The notes below the pieces were generated by a model. The model did not search any database. It was not told the origin of the DNA and saw only the letters and a list, made by a program, of their open reading frames with translations. Positions 50,114-58,576 of a DNA stretch of 64,000 nucleotides are shown here, one piece after another. The DNA lies in the NCBI RefSeq assembly GCF_008017415.1, contig NZ_VRSV01000002.1, forward strand, positions 868,001-932,000, in the 5' to 3' direction. The stretch's first letter is position 1. Each line of letters starts with the position of its first letter. This DNA is from Microbacterium hatanonis (GTDB lineage: Bacteria > Actinomycetota > Actinomycetes > Actinomycetales > Microbacteriaceae). The position numbers and the translations under genes are program-made.

Positions 50114-51289
50114 ATGCTGCGGACCCGCCCGATGATCGTCGCGTCGCTCGCCCTCGCGGCCCTGCTCGGGGGTGCGCCCGCTGCGACCGCGCTGGATGCA
50201 CCCGCGAGCGCGACCGCCGAGACCAGCACGACCTGGGCGGTGGCCCCGGCGTCGGCGGAGGGCCCGGACGGGCGGGTGTCGTTCCGGCACACGATCGATC
50301 CGGGAGGGTCGGTGGAGGAGTTCGTCGCGGTGACGAACTTCAGCGCCGCCGCCGCGCCGTTCGCGATCTACGCGAGCGACGGGGTCGTCACGGAGGCCGG
50401 CAATTTCGACCTCCTGCCGTCGGGTGAGGCCCCCGTCGACAGCGGCACGTGGGTGAGCATCGGCGAGGTGGAGGGGGCGACTCCCCGTGACGGTGGCGGG
50501 ATCGTCATCGACGTGCCCGCCGGCGCGACCACGCTCGTCCCTCTCCGCGTCGACGTCCCCGAAGAGGCGACGCCCGGCGATCATCCGGCCGGCGTCGTGG
50601 CCGAGCTCGCCCGCGGCGACGGCGAATCGGTGCAGGTCGCCTCGCGCGTCGGGGTGCGACTGCACCTCCGCGTGGCGGGCGATGTGGTCGCATCCGTCGT
50701 TCCCGGCTCGATCACCACGTCGTATTCGCCGTCGTGGAACCCGTTCGCCCCCGGCACGCTGACGGTGGATTACGTCATCTCCAACGAGGGCAACGTGCGC
50801 CTCGGTGCGACCACGACGACGCAGGCCGCGGGCCTGTTCGGCATCGGGGGCGCGAGTGCCGCGGGCGAGCAGCGCGAGATCCTGCCCCGCCAGCAGACGG
50901 CCGCCTCGGCGACAGTCGCGGTGTGGCCGGTCTTCTTCGCCTGGGGCGAGGTGGCCGCGGTGCCGACGATCGTGGGCGAGGACGCCGTGCAGGCCGCTCT
51001 CGTCGCGTCCGCGACACCGTTCACGGTCTGGACGATCCCCTGGTCGCAGCTCGCCCTGCTCGCCGTGGCCGCGCTGGTCGTCGTACTGATCGTGCGCGCC
51101 CGGACGCGGTCGGAAGCGCGCGTGCAGGCTCGCATCGCCGCGGCCGTCTCCGCGGCCGCAGCGCCCTCATCCGCCGTCGGATCGCCCACGGACGACCCCG
51201 CGCAGCCGGACGGCGCCGTGCAGCCGGAGAACGCCCTGCAGCCGGACGACGCCGCACGTGCACGGGCTGTGCCCGAGCGCACGGTCTGA
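50114..51289 (+). CDS. DUF916-like cell-surface protein (WxL-interacting type)
   Basis: 391-residue protein with a signal peptide (to about ATALDA, residue 29), two extracellular beta-sandwich domains (TTWAVAPASAEGPDGRVSF start, then the VGVRLHLRVAG strand) and one membrane helix near residue 310, followed by a basic stretch and a disordered Gln/Pro/Asp-rich tail inside. This is the layout of proteins that bind peptidoglycan and hold WxL domains. It follows the ThuA/WxL-like gene by 58 bp and probably anchors it. GGAGAA lies ahead of the ATG. Confidence 0.78.
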   Translation: MLRTRPMIVASLALAALLGGAPAATALDAPASATAETSTTWAVAPASAEGPDGRVSFRHTIDPGGSVEEFVAVTNFSAAAAPFAIYASDGVVTEAGNFDLLPSGEAPVDSGTWVSIGEVEGATPRDGGGIVIDVPAGATTLVPLRVDVPEEATPGDHPAGVVAELARGDGESVQVASRVGVRLHLRVAGDVVASVVPGSITTSYSPSWNPFAPGTLTVDYVISNEGNVRLGATTTTQAAGLFGIGGASAAGEQREILPRQQTAASATVAVWPVFFAWGEVAAVPTIVGEDAVQAALVASATPFTVWTIPWSQLALLAVAALVVVLIVRARTRSEARVQARIAAAVSAAAAPSSAVGSPTDDPAQPDGAVQPENALQPDDAARARAVPERTV

Positions 51290-51317
51290 GTCCGCACGCA
51301 GCCCGTGCGCTCGGGCA
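51270..51317. terminator. perfect 15-bp inverted repeat, convergent terminator
   Basis: TGCCCGAGCGCACGG (51270-51284) and its exact complement (51303-51317) overlap the last codons of the DUF916-like gene and lie 19 bp from the end of the convergent amidotransferase-like gene. It can fold on both strands and probably stops both transcripts. Confidence 0.6.
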
Positions 51318-51335
51318 TAATCCGTGTGCTCGGCG

Positions 51336-52109
51336 TCAGAGCGGGATCGAGCGTGCGGATCCGTCGCGCTCGAAGACGTGCACCGCATCGTCGGCGAGGC
51401 GCTCCCACCCGGCGGTGTCGACGCCGGATGTCGCCACGACCCGCGCCCCGGTGGGGAGAACGGTCGTCGCCAGCACGTTGTAGGCGTCGTCATGCCCGGG
51501 CGGCAGGTGGGCCTGAGCGACCCCGCGACGAGCGAAGGCGGGCAGCGGCGGATCGACGGTGCCCGGGCAGTGCACGACGACGAGCGTCCCGTCGACGATG
51601 AGCATCGCGTTCAGGCACGCGGACGGATAGAGCTCCCGTACCCGAACCACCGCGGCCGCGATACCCGACTCGGGTGAGACGGATGAGCGCAGCTCGCGCC
51701 GCACGACAGCGAAGTACACCTCGCTGTCGGTGGTGCCCCGCAGTCCGTCCCGTTCGCGGGTGGTCAGAGTGTCGAGCGCGTGCGCGCGGGGCACGAGCGC
51801 TCCGTTGTGCGCGAAGGCGACGTCGTCCGCGACGAAGGGCTGCAGGTTCTCCGGGGCGACCGCGGTGCCGGCGCTGGCGAAGCGCAGATAGATCAGAGAG
51901 ACCTCGGCGGACTCGACGAGAGGAGCGTCGTGGGCGGGAGTGAGGCCGGTGCGGACGAGGAGTGAGTCATCGGCGGCGGCGGTCCGGGCGTACCCCCACC
52001 CGTCGGCATGAAGCGTCGAGAGGTCGAGGAACGCGCTCAACAGTGTCGCGCCGAGGGCGGCGCCGGGCGTCATCGGGTGCGGGGCGATCGTCCCCAGCAT
52101 CCTCGACAT
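51336..52109 (-). CDS. class II glutamine amidotransferase-like hydrolase, Cys2 replaced by Ser
   Basis: 257-residue Ntn-hydrolase-fold protein of the EgtC/YafJ type. HADGWGYA (34-41), FAHNGAL (99-105) and TTDSEVYFAVV are conserved, but the chain starts MSRMLG where the family has MCRMLG, so the catalytic N-terminal Cys is Ser (codon TCG). The usual HxRWATHG is also changed to YLRFASAG. It may be a Ser-type Ntn amidase or have lost activity. EgtC-like enzymes remove gamma-glutamyl groups, which suits the gamma-glutamyl-related enzymes in this cluster. It is divergent from the class V enzyme gene with a shared operator. Confidence 0.82.
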   Translation of the reverse strand: MSRMLGTIAPHPMTPGAALGATLLSAFLDLSTLHADGWGYARTAAADDSLLVRTGLTPAHDAPLVESAEVSLIYLRFASAGTAVAPENLQPFVADDVAFAHNGALVPRAHALDTLTTRERDGLRGTTDSEVYFAVVRRELRSSVSPESGIAAAVVRVRELYPSACLNAMLIVDGTLVVVHCPGTVDPPLPAFARRGVAQAHLPPGHDDAYNVLATTVLPTGARVVATSGVDTAGWERLADDAVHVFERDGSARSIPL

Positions 52110-52124
52110 CCGGCCACCTTCACA

Positions 52125-52153
52125 TTGGATCCAGTTATGTTACGTTTGGATCC
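52125..52153. promoter_or_regulatory. paired TTGGATCC boxes, divergent control region
   Basis: Two copies of TTGGATCC (52125-52132 and 52146-52153) are spaced 21 bp apart, two helical turns. TTCACA (52119-52124) and TACGTT (52142-52147) with a 17-bp gap form a possible promoter towards the class V gene, with the second box over its start region. The same pair with the same spacing occurs at 60953-60981 beside the GntR gene. Confidence 0.65.
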
Positions 52154-52175
52154 TACTGCTCCCCTGGGAAGGTCC

Positions 52176-53438
52176 ATGAACTCGATGCCCGTGGCGAATT
52201 CGCCGTCGACGACCTCCGCCGAGACCCCTGCCTCGCAGCCGATCGATGTGGCGCGAGAGCGGGCCCGGACGGCCGGTTCGTGGAACGCGCGGCACTTCAA
52301 CGCCGCGGGCGCGGCCCTCCCGTCGCTGCAGGTCGTGACGACCACGGTCGAGCACCTGCGGCTCGAGGAGGCGATCGGCGGCTACGAAGCGGCGATCGAG
52401 GTCAAGCCCCGCATCGAGGCCGTCTACGACTCGGCGGCGCGCCTCGTCGGCGCCGAACGCCACGAGATCGCGCTCCTCGACAGCGCGTCGACGGGGCTGC
52501 GGGTCGTGCTCGACGCCCTCCGGCCCCGTGCCGGAGCCCGCATCATCGCCTCGCGCAGCACCTATGTGAGCCACGCCTTGCACCTCATGACCCTCGCCCG
52601 CGAAGACGGGGTCGACCTCGAGATCGTGCCGGCCGGAGCCGACCGCCTCCTCGACCTCGATGCGCTCGAGAGGATGCTGGCCGAAGGCCCGCCCGCGATC
52701 GTCACGGCGGCGCACGTGCCCACCTCGTCGGGGCTGGTCGAACCCGTCGCCGCGATCGGCGCGCTCGTGCGCTCGTACGGCGGCTTCTTCCTGCTCGACG
52801 CCACCCAGTCGGTCGGCCACCTCGACACCGATGTGCGAGAGATCGGATGCGACGTGCTCGTGACGACCGGCCGCAAGTTCCTCCGGGCGCCCCGGGGGAC
52901 GGGCTTCGCCTACGTCGGAGCGAGCGCGTTCGAGCGCCTCCTGCCCACGGCGCCCGACGTGCGCGGCGCGCAGTGGACGTCCGCGTCCGACTGGCATGTC
53001 GACGAGTCCGCCCGGCGCTTCGAGACCTGGGAGGCCTCGATCGCCGGTCGGTTGGGTCTCGGCGTCGCCATCGACGAGGCGCTGGAGCGCGGCATGCCGC
53101 AGACCCAGGAGTGGCTCACCGCGACCGGACGCGCCGTCCGCGCGGCGTTGGCCGAGATCGACGGCGTCGCGCTCGGCGAGGCGATCGACACTCCGTCGGC
53201 GATCGTGACCTTCGTCGTCGAGGGCGTGCCCTCCGCCACCGTCGTGACCGAGCTCGCCCGCGACCGCGTGCGCGTGGTGTCGGTGCCTGCCACCCACGGC
53301 CAGTGGGATCTCGGCGACCGCGGCATCTCGGCGGTCGTGCGTGCCTCGGTGCACGTCTACAACGACGAGAATGACCTCGCGACCCTCATCGACCGGGTCG
53401 CCAACATCGCTCGGACGCATCGGGCGGGAGGGGCATGA
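52176..53438 (+). CDS. class V aminotransferase-like PLP enzyme
   Basis: 420-residue fold-type I PLP enzyme. Asp208 and Gln211 in LLDATQS bind the cofactor pyridine and Lys234 in TGRKFLRAPRGTGF is the Schiff-base lysine. The family includes cysteine desulfurases, isopenicillin-N epimerase-like enzymes and the C-S lyase EgtE; the GRKFLRAP loop resembles the last two groups. It could act as a lyase, epimerase or transaminase on an amino-acid-like intermediate. GGGAAGG lies ahead of ATG 52176. The stop overlaps the flavoenzyme start as ATGA. Confidence 0.88.
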   Translation: MNSMPVANSPSTTSAETPASQPIDVARERARTAGSWNARHFNAAGAALPSLQVVTTTVEHLRLEEAIGGYEAAIEVKPRIEAVYDSAARLVGAERHEIALLDSASTGLRVVLDALRPRAGARIIASRSTYVSHALHLMTLAREDGVDLEIVPAGADRLLDLDALERMLAEGPPAIVTAAHVPTSSGLVEPVAAIGALVRSYGGFFLLDATQSVGHLDTDVREIGCDVLVTTGRKFLRAPRGTGFAYVGASAFERLLPTAPDVRGAQWTSASDWHVDESARRFETWEASIAGRLGLGVAIDEALERGMPQTQEWLTATGRAVRAALAEIDGVALGEAIDTPSAIVTFVVEGVPSATVVTELARDRVRVVSVPATHGQWDLGDRGISAVVRASVHVYNDENDLATLIDRVANIARTHRAGGA

Positions 53439-54529
53439 GCGTGGTGGAGACCGATGTCGTCGTGCTCGGACTCGGAGTGCACGGCTCGGCGGCGGTCGCG
53501 AGCCTCGCGCGTCGCGGGCACCGGGTCATCGGGGTGGAGCGCTTCGCAACGGGCCACGTGCGCGGGTCGTCGCACGGTCGCACCCGCATGATCCGACGCG
53601 CCTATCCGAACCCCGTCTGGAACGGTTTCGTGGCCGAGGCCTACGAGGCGTGGGCGGCACTCGAGCGCGAGAGCGGCCGCACGCTGATCCATCGCACCGG
53701 TGGCGTGTACGCCCACGAGGGCGCCTCGCAGCTGCAGGGTCCCGACTGCGTCGCGCTCCCCGATGCCGCCGCCGTCGCCGAGGTGTTCCCCGGCCTGCGG
53801 ATCCCCGAGGGGTACGGCGCCGTCTACGACCCGAACGCCGGGGTCCTGGAGGCCGAGGACGCTCTCGACGCGCTCCGGACGAGCGCGGTGCGCAACGGCG
53901 CCGACCTGCGCTTCGGTGCGCGGGTCGACGGCTGGGACACGACGTCGTCCGGGGTCGTCGTGCGCACGGGCGACGACGAGATCCGCGCCGAGCGCCTGGT
54001 CGTGGCGCCGGGCTCCTGGGCGGCACGGATGCTGCCGGCCCTCGCGCCGCTGGTCGAGGTCTGGCGCATCCTCACCCTCACCGTCGCCGCCGGACAGCCC
54101 GTCGCGATGCCGCCGCGGCTCGGCGCCTTCTCGATCGATCGACCCGAGGGGCTCGTCTTCGGCATCCCCGATGCCGCCGGGAACGGACTCAAGATCGGCG
54201 TCGACGCCGGACCGGTGTGGGACCCCGAAGAGCCCGTCGCTCCCGCGACCCCCGCTGAGATCGATGCACTGCGCGCGCTGATGTCGGACTTCGTCCCGGG
54301 CATCGACACCTCCGTCGTCGAGGCCGCGGCGTGCCTGTACACGATGACCGAGGACAAGAGGTTCGTCCTCGGACCGCTCGCCGACGGTCCCGAGGTCATC
54401 GCCGTCTCGGCATGTTCGGGACACGGGTTCAAGTTCGGTGCGGCCGTCGGCGACGCGGTCGCCGACCTGCACGAAGGCCGGTCGCGCGACGACCTGTCGT
54501 TCATCTCGACCGCGAGACGAGGGCTCTGA
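53435..54529 (+). CDS. sarcosine oxidase-type (MSOX/SolA) FAD amine oxidase
   Basis: 364-residue flavoenzyme that should oxidise an N-substituted or secondary amine (sarcosine, N-methyl amino acid, or similar) to an imine with H2O2 release. The Rossmann loop GLGVHG starts at residue 12, RGSSHGRTRMIRRAY matches the flavin-contacting block, and Cys300 in AACLYTMT aligns with the cysteine that holds FAD covalently in this family, followed by ACSGHGFKF. Start and stop are tightly packed in the operon. The substrate is inferred only at the level of amines. Confidence 0.9.
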   Translation: MSVVETDVVVLGLGVHGSAAVASLARRGHRVIGVERFATGHVRGSSHGRTRMIRRAYPNPVWNGFVAEAYEAWAALERESGRTLIHRTGGVYAHEGASQLQGPDCVALPDAAAVAEVFPGLRIPEGYGAVYDPNAGVLEAEDALDALRTSAVRNGADLRFGARVDGWDTTSSGVVVRTGDDEIRAERLVVAPGSWAARMLPALAPLVEVWRILTLTVAAGQPVAMPPRLGAFSIDRPEGLVFGIPDAAGNGLKIGVDAGPVWDPEEPVAPATPAEIDALRALMSDFVPGIDTSVVEAAACLYTMTEDKRFVLGPLADGPEVIAVSACSGHGFKFGAAVGDAVADLHEGRSRDDLSFISTARRGL

Positions 54530-54530
54530 G

Positions 54531-56030
54531 ATGGCCGTCGCTCTCGCCGCCCCTCACCGCGCCGCCGTCATCGCGGGCGAGCAGGCGATCGCCGCCGGCG
54601 GCAACGCGCTCGACGCGGCGCTCGCCGCCGCAGCGATGCTGACGGTCGTCTATCCCCACCAGTGCGCCGTCGGCGGAGACCTCATCGCCCTCGTGCGCGA
54701 TCCGTCGGGTGCCACGACCGCCGTGATCGCCGCGGGCACCGCGCCTGCGGCGATCGAGACGGTGTCGGCGGAGTGGGAGGCGGTGCCCCGCCAGGGCGCG
54801 CATTCCGTCACCGTGCCCGGGATGGTCGCGGGCTGGGAGGCCATCGCCGCGCTCGGCGCCGTGCACGGTCTCGCACCGGCCTTCCGCCGTGCCGCAGACA
54901 CGGCCCGAGAGGGCGTCACCGTCAGCGCGGGGCTCGCGCGCGCCATCGCGTCGAGGGCCGAGGGCATCCTCGCCGACCCCGGGCTGTCCGCCGTCTTCGC
55001 ACCGCGGGGTGCCCTGCTGACCGACGGCGACACCTACCTGCAGCCGGCTCTCGCCGACACGTTCGACCGCCTCGCCGAGGATCCGACCGACTTCTACTCC
55101 GGTGCGACCGCCGACATGCTCGTCGAGGCCCTCCGCGGAGCGGGCGGCGCGCACGCCCTCGCCGACTTCGCCGGCTACGCCCCCGAGATGACGCCCGCGC
55201 TGTCGACCGACCTCGACGGGCGCACCTGGTCGGTCGCGCCGCCGCCGTCGGCGGGCGCCCTCGTGCCGGGTGTGGTGTCCGCAGGTCTCGACGCGGAGGG
55301 GAACCCGGATGCTGCGGCCCTCGTGGCCGCGAGCGCACGCGGCGTCGCCGCCCGCGGCGCGCACCTCGGCGATCCGCGGATGGGACCGATCGACGTCGAT
55401 GCCCTGCTCGACCTCGCGGCGGGCGCCGGTTCGACGGTCGGGGAGTCACGCGCGAGCGGCGACACGGCATCGGTGGCCGCGATCGACGACGCCGGATGGG
55501 CGGTCACGATCGTCCAGAGCGTCTACTTCACCTTCGGCGCCGGCTTCCTCGACCCCGCGACGGGCGTGCTGTTCCACAACCGCGGGAGCGCGTTCAGCAC
55601 CGACCCGGCATCGCCCGCGGCCGTGCGCGCGGGCGCGCGCCCACCTCACACCCTGTGCCCCCTCATCGTGGAGGACGCCGAGAACCTCGTGGTCGCCGGT
55701 TGCCAAGGCGGCCGCGCGCAGCCCTGGATCCTCGCGCAGCTCTTCGCCGCCCGGTCGTCGATGCGAGAACCGTTCGACGCGCTGCTCGCCCGGCCCCGCT
55801 GGATCGTCGGCGACGTCGACCTCGGGTTCGATCGGCTCACCCTGGCCGCCGAGCCCGGAATCGTGCCCGAGGCGCTCGACGGCGCTCGTGCCGCGGGCAT
55901 CCCCGTCGCCGACCTGCCCGCCCTCGCCGACGTCGCCGGGCACGTGCAGCTCGTGCGGCGACGCGACGGCCACCTACTCGACGCCGCGAGCGACCCCCGA
56001 GCCGACGGTGTCGGCGTCGTCACCCTTTGA
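54531..56030 (+). CDS. gamma-glutamyltransferase-like protein, cytoplasmic
   Basis: 499-residue Ntn hydrolase related to gamma-glutamyltranspeptidase, shorter than the E. coli enzyme of about 580. The autocatalytic nucleophile is expected at Thr312 in SGDTASVAAID, where the classical motif is TTHFSVVD, so the second Thr and the His are replaced by Ala and Ser. No signal peptide is present, so unlike typical periplasmic or secreted GGTs it should act in the cytoplasm, for example on gamma-glutamyl amides. One base separates it from the flavoenzyme gene. Confidence 0.87.
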   Translation: MAVALAAPHRAAVIAGEQAIAAGGNALDAALAAAAMLTVVYPHQCAVGGDLIALVRDPSGATTAVIAAGTAPAAIETVSAEWEAVPRQGAHSVTVPGMVAGWEAIAALGAVHGLAPAFRRAADTAREGVTVSAGLARAIASRAEGILADPGLSAVFAPRGALLTDGDTYLQPALADTFDRLAEDPTDFYSGATADMLVEALRGAGGAHALADFAGYAPEMTPALSTDLDGRTWSVAPPPSAGALVPGVVSAGLDAEGNPDAAALVAASARGVAARGAHLGDPRMGPIDVDALLDLAAGAGSTVGESRASGDTASVAAIDDAGWAVTIVQSVYFTFGAGFLDPATGVLFHNRGSAFSTDPASPAAVRAGARPPHTLCPLIVEDAENLVVAGCQGGRAQPWILAQLFAARSSMREPFDALLARPRWIVGDVDLGFDRLTLAAEPGIVPEALDGARAAGIPVADLPALADVAGHVQLVRRRDGHLLDAASDPRADGVGVVTL

Positions 56031-56047
56031 CACTGGAGGAGAACCCC

Positions 56048-58042
56048 ATGACCTCACGCATCTGGAGCGACCCGCTCACGCCTACCGAGATCGACGAGAT
56101 CACTGCGCTGGTGCGCGCAGACGCGCGCATCGGCGAGCGCCCGCGGTTCTGGGGCATCGCCGTGGAGGAGGGGCTGGCCCGTGCTCTCGCGCCGGGTCAG
56201 GGGCGCCCGGTGCGACTGGTGGTCATGAACCCCGACGCGCACGCTGCGTGGGAGGTCACCGGGTGGACGTCGGGCACCGACCGCGACGCGGTGCTCTCCG
56301 GGTGGGCCGACGTCGACGCCAAGCGCCCGGGCGTCTCATCGGATGAGGCGCGGGCGATCGCTCAGGCGGCACGCAACCACCCGCTCATCGTCGAAGCACT
56401 CGCCAAACGCGGCATCCACGACACCTCGCTCGTGTGGGTCGACCCCGAGTCGATCACGGGCTTCGAACCCGAGGACCTCGCCGACCGCCGGCTGTCGTGG
56501 GGAACGGTCTGGTACCGCGAGAGCGTCGACGACAACGGTTACGCGCGGCCCGTGGCGGGTCTCGTGCCGATCCTCGATCTCGAGACCCTCGACGTCATCC
56601 GCATCGAAGACCACGGCGTGATCCCGATGGCCAGCGAGTCGGGCAACTACCGCTCGGGCACCTGGGGCCCCGACCGCGAGGTCGCCCCGCTGGAGATCAC
56701 CCAGCCGCAGGGGCCCGGATTCGACGTGGACGGGCACCGCGTCACCTGGCAGAACTGGTCGTTCAACATCGGGTTCACCCACCGCGAGGGTCTCGTGCTG
56801 CACGACATCTCCTACCGGGACGGCGACGTCGACCGCTCGGTGATGCGCCGGGCGTCGATCAACGAGATGTACGTGCCCTACCTCGACTCCGACCCGACCG
56901 CGTACCGCAAGAACTTCTTCGACTGGGGCGAGTACGGCGCCGGGCCCCTCACCGCCTCCCTCGAACTGGGGTGCGACTGCCTCGGCGAGATCCGCTACTT
57001 CGACGCGCACGTGCTCGACGGCAACGGCGAGGCGATGACGATCTCCAACGGCATCTGCCTGCACGAGGAGGACCACTCGATCCTCTGGAAGCACGTGAAC
57101 ACCCGCACCGGCGAGGCCGACGTGCGCCGTTCGCGCCGGCTGGTGATCTCGTTCTTCGCGACGGTGGCGAACTACGACTACGGGTTCTACTGGTCGCTCT
57201 ACCAGGACGGGAACATCGAGCTGGAGATCAAGCTCACCGGCATCCTGTCGGTCTCCGGCATCGACGACGGCAAGATGCCCTCCTTCGGGCGCATGGTGAG
57301 TCCGAACGTGCAGGCGCCGACCCACCAGCACTACTTCGCCATCCGTCTCGACACCGCCGTCGACGGGCCGTTGAACCGGCTCGTCGAGGTGCACGCGGAG
57401 GTCGAGGAGGACGACGAGCTGAACCCCTGGGGGAACGCGGTGAAGATGGTGTCGGAGACCATCTCGTCGGAGAAGGATGCGGCGCGCATGGCCGATGCGT
57501 CCCGTGCCCTGCACTGGCGTATCGAGAACACCGAGAACACCAACCGCTTCGGAGAGTCCACGGCGTACCGCCTGTCGGTGCTCAACACCACGCGCCTGTT
57601 CGCCAAGCCCGGGAGCATCGTGGCGCGCAAGGCGCCCTTCGTCGGCAAGCACCTGTGGGCCACCGCCTACGACGCCTCGGAGCGGTTCATCGCGGGGGAG
57701 TATCCGAACCAGGCGCCCCTCGAGGCCGAGGGCATCACGGCCTGGCAGCAGGCCGACCGTCCGCTCGACGGCGCCGAGCTCGTGGTGTGGCCGATCGTCG
57801 GTGTGCACCACTACCCGAAGCCCGAGGAGTGGCCGATCATGCCGGCCCACAAGATCGGACTCCGCCTCGAGCCCGACGGCTTCTTCGTGCGAAACCCGTC
57901 GCTCGACGTCCCGCCGTCCGAGGAGGCCGCCTGCCACGCGCCGACCGGCGCGAACGGCCACGACGGTCACGACCACGACGGTCACGCTCACGTGCAGCAC
58001 GGCAGCGACGACCCGCACGCGCACCACCACGATCACCACTGA
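56048..58042 (+). CDS. copper-containing primary amine oxidase with His-rich tail
   Basis: 664-residue quinoprotein converting primary amines to aldehydes, ammonia and H2O2. Tyr376 in VANYDYGF should become topaquinone; Asp292 in FFDWGEYG is the catalytic base; copper ligands are expected at His426 and His428 (THQHYF) and His587 (GVHHYP). The domain order matches Arthrobacter-type enzymes. Residues 630-664 form a tail with 13 histidines among Gly, Asp and Ala, not a normal part of the family and probably a metal store. GGAGGAG precedes ATG 56048. No signal peptide is seen. Confidence 0.95.
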   Translation: MTSRIWSDPLTPTEIDEITALVRADARIGERPRFWGIAVEEGLARALAPGQGRPVRLVVMNPDAHAAWEVTGWTSGTDRDAVLSGWADVDAKRPGVSSDEARAIAQAARNHPLIVEALAKRGIHDTSLVWVDPESITGFEPEDLADRRLSWGTVWYRESVDDNGYARPVAGLVPILDLETLDVIRIEDHGVIPMASESGNYRSGTWGPDREVAPLEITQPQGPGFDVDGHRVTWQNWSFNIGFTHREGLVLHDISYRDGDVDRSVMRRASINEMYVPYLDSDPTAYRKNFFDWGEYGAGPLTASLELGCDCLGEIRYFDAHVLDGNGEAMTISNGICLHEEDHSILWKHVNTRTGEADVRRSRRLVISFFATVANYDYGFYWSLYQDGNIELEIKLTGILSVSGIDDGKMPSFGRMVSPNVQAPTHQHYFAIRLDTAVDGPLNRLVEVHAEVEEDDELNPWGNAVKMVSETISSEKDAARMADASRALHWRIENTENTNRFGESTAYRLSVLNTTRLFAKPGSIVARKAPFVGKHLWATAYDASERFIAGEYPNQAPLEAEGITAWQQADRPLDGAELVVWPIVGVHHYPKPEEWPIMPAHKIGLRLEPDGFFVRNPSLDVPPSEEAACHAPTGANGHDGHDHDGHAHVQHGSDDPHAHHHDHH

Positions 58043-58548
58043 TGCCGGCGGAACTGCTGCACGCGGGAGCGTTGGGGGCTGCCGGCCTCGGAACCTGCTG
58101 CGTCGCCCTCGATGCTCCGCGACCGCGGCTGCGAGAGCTGTCGCTGTCGATCGTGATGTTCCTGGCGATGCTCGACGTCGTCACGGCCGCGCACCTCGTG
58201 CCCGTGGTCGGGTGGAGTGCGCTGACCGTCGCCCTCGCCATGGCGCTCGGGGCGAGGCGGCGGCGTCCGACCGAGCCCGCGGCGGTCGTGGGGATGCGCG
58301 TGCACTCCGCGATCGGGGCGATCCTCATGGCGGGGCTGATGCTGGCGATGTCGGGCGGACCGGTCGTGACCAGCGGGTCGCACCACGGCGGTTCGGTCGC
58401 TTCGCTCGTGCTGCCGCTGGTCGCCGCGATCGCCCTGTACGCGGCCTGGTCGGCGACGCGCCTGCGTCGCGCGCACCTGCTCGAGCGGGTGCAGTACGTC
58501 AGCATGGCCGTCTCGCTGCTGCTCCTCGCCGGCGCGGCCCTCGGCTGA
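58042..58548 (+). CDS. small membrane protein, possible copper-handling partner
   Basis: 168-residue integral membrane protein with about five hydrophobic segments and little outside them. Histidines recur near segment ends (LLHAGAL, AAHLVPV, RVHSAIG, SGSHHGG) and a Met-rich segment (MAGLMLAMSG) lies mid-protein, a pattern seen in DUF5134-like proteins and copper-related membrane proteins. It starts inside the stop of the copper amine oxidase (TGATG), so it is co-translated with it. A role in copper supply is inference; the family is not firmly recognised. Confidence 0.7.
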   Translation: MPAELLHAGALGAAGLGTCCVALDAPRPRLRELSLSIVMFLAMLDVVTAAHLVPVVGWSALTVALAMALGARRRRPTEPAAVVGMRVHSAIGAILMAGLMLAMSGGPVVTSGSHHGGSVASLVLPLVAAIALYAAWSATRLRRAHLLERVQYVSMAVSLLLLAGAALG

Positions 58549-58576
58549 GCCCAAGGTTCGCGTACCGGTATGCGAC

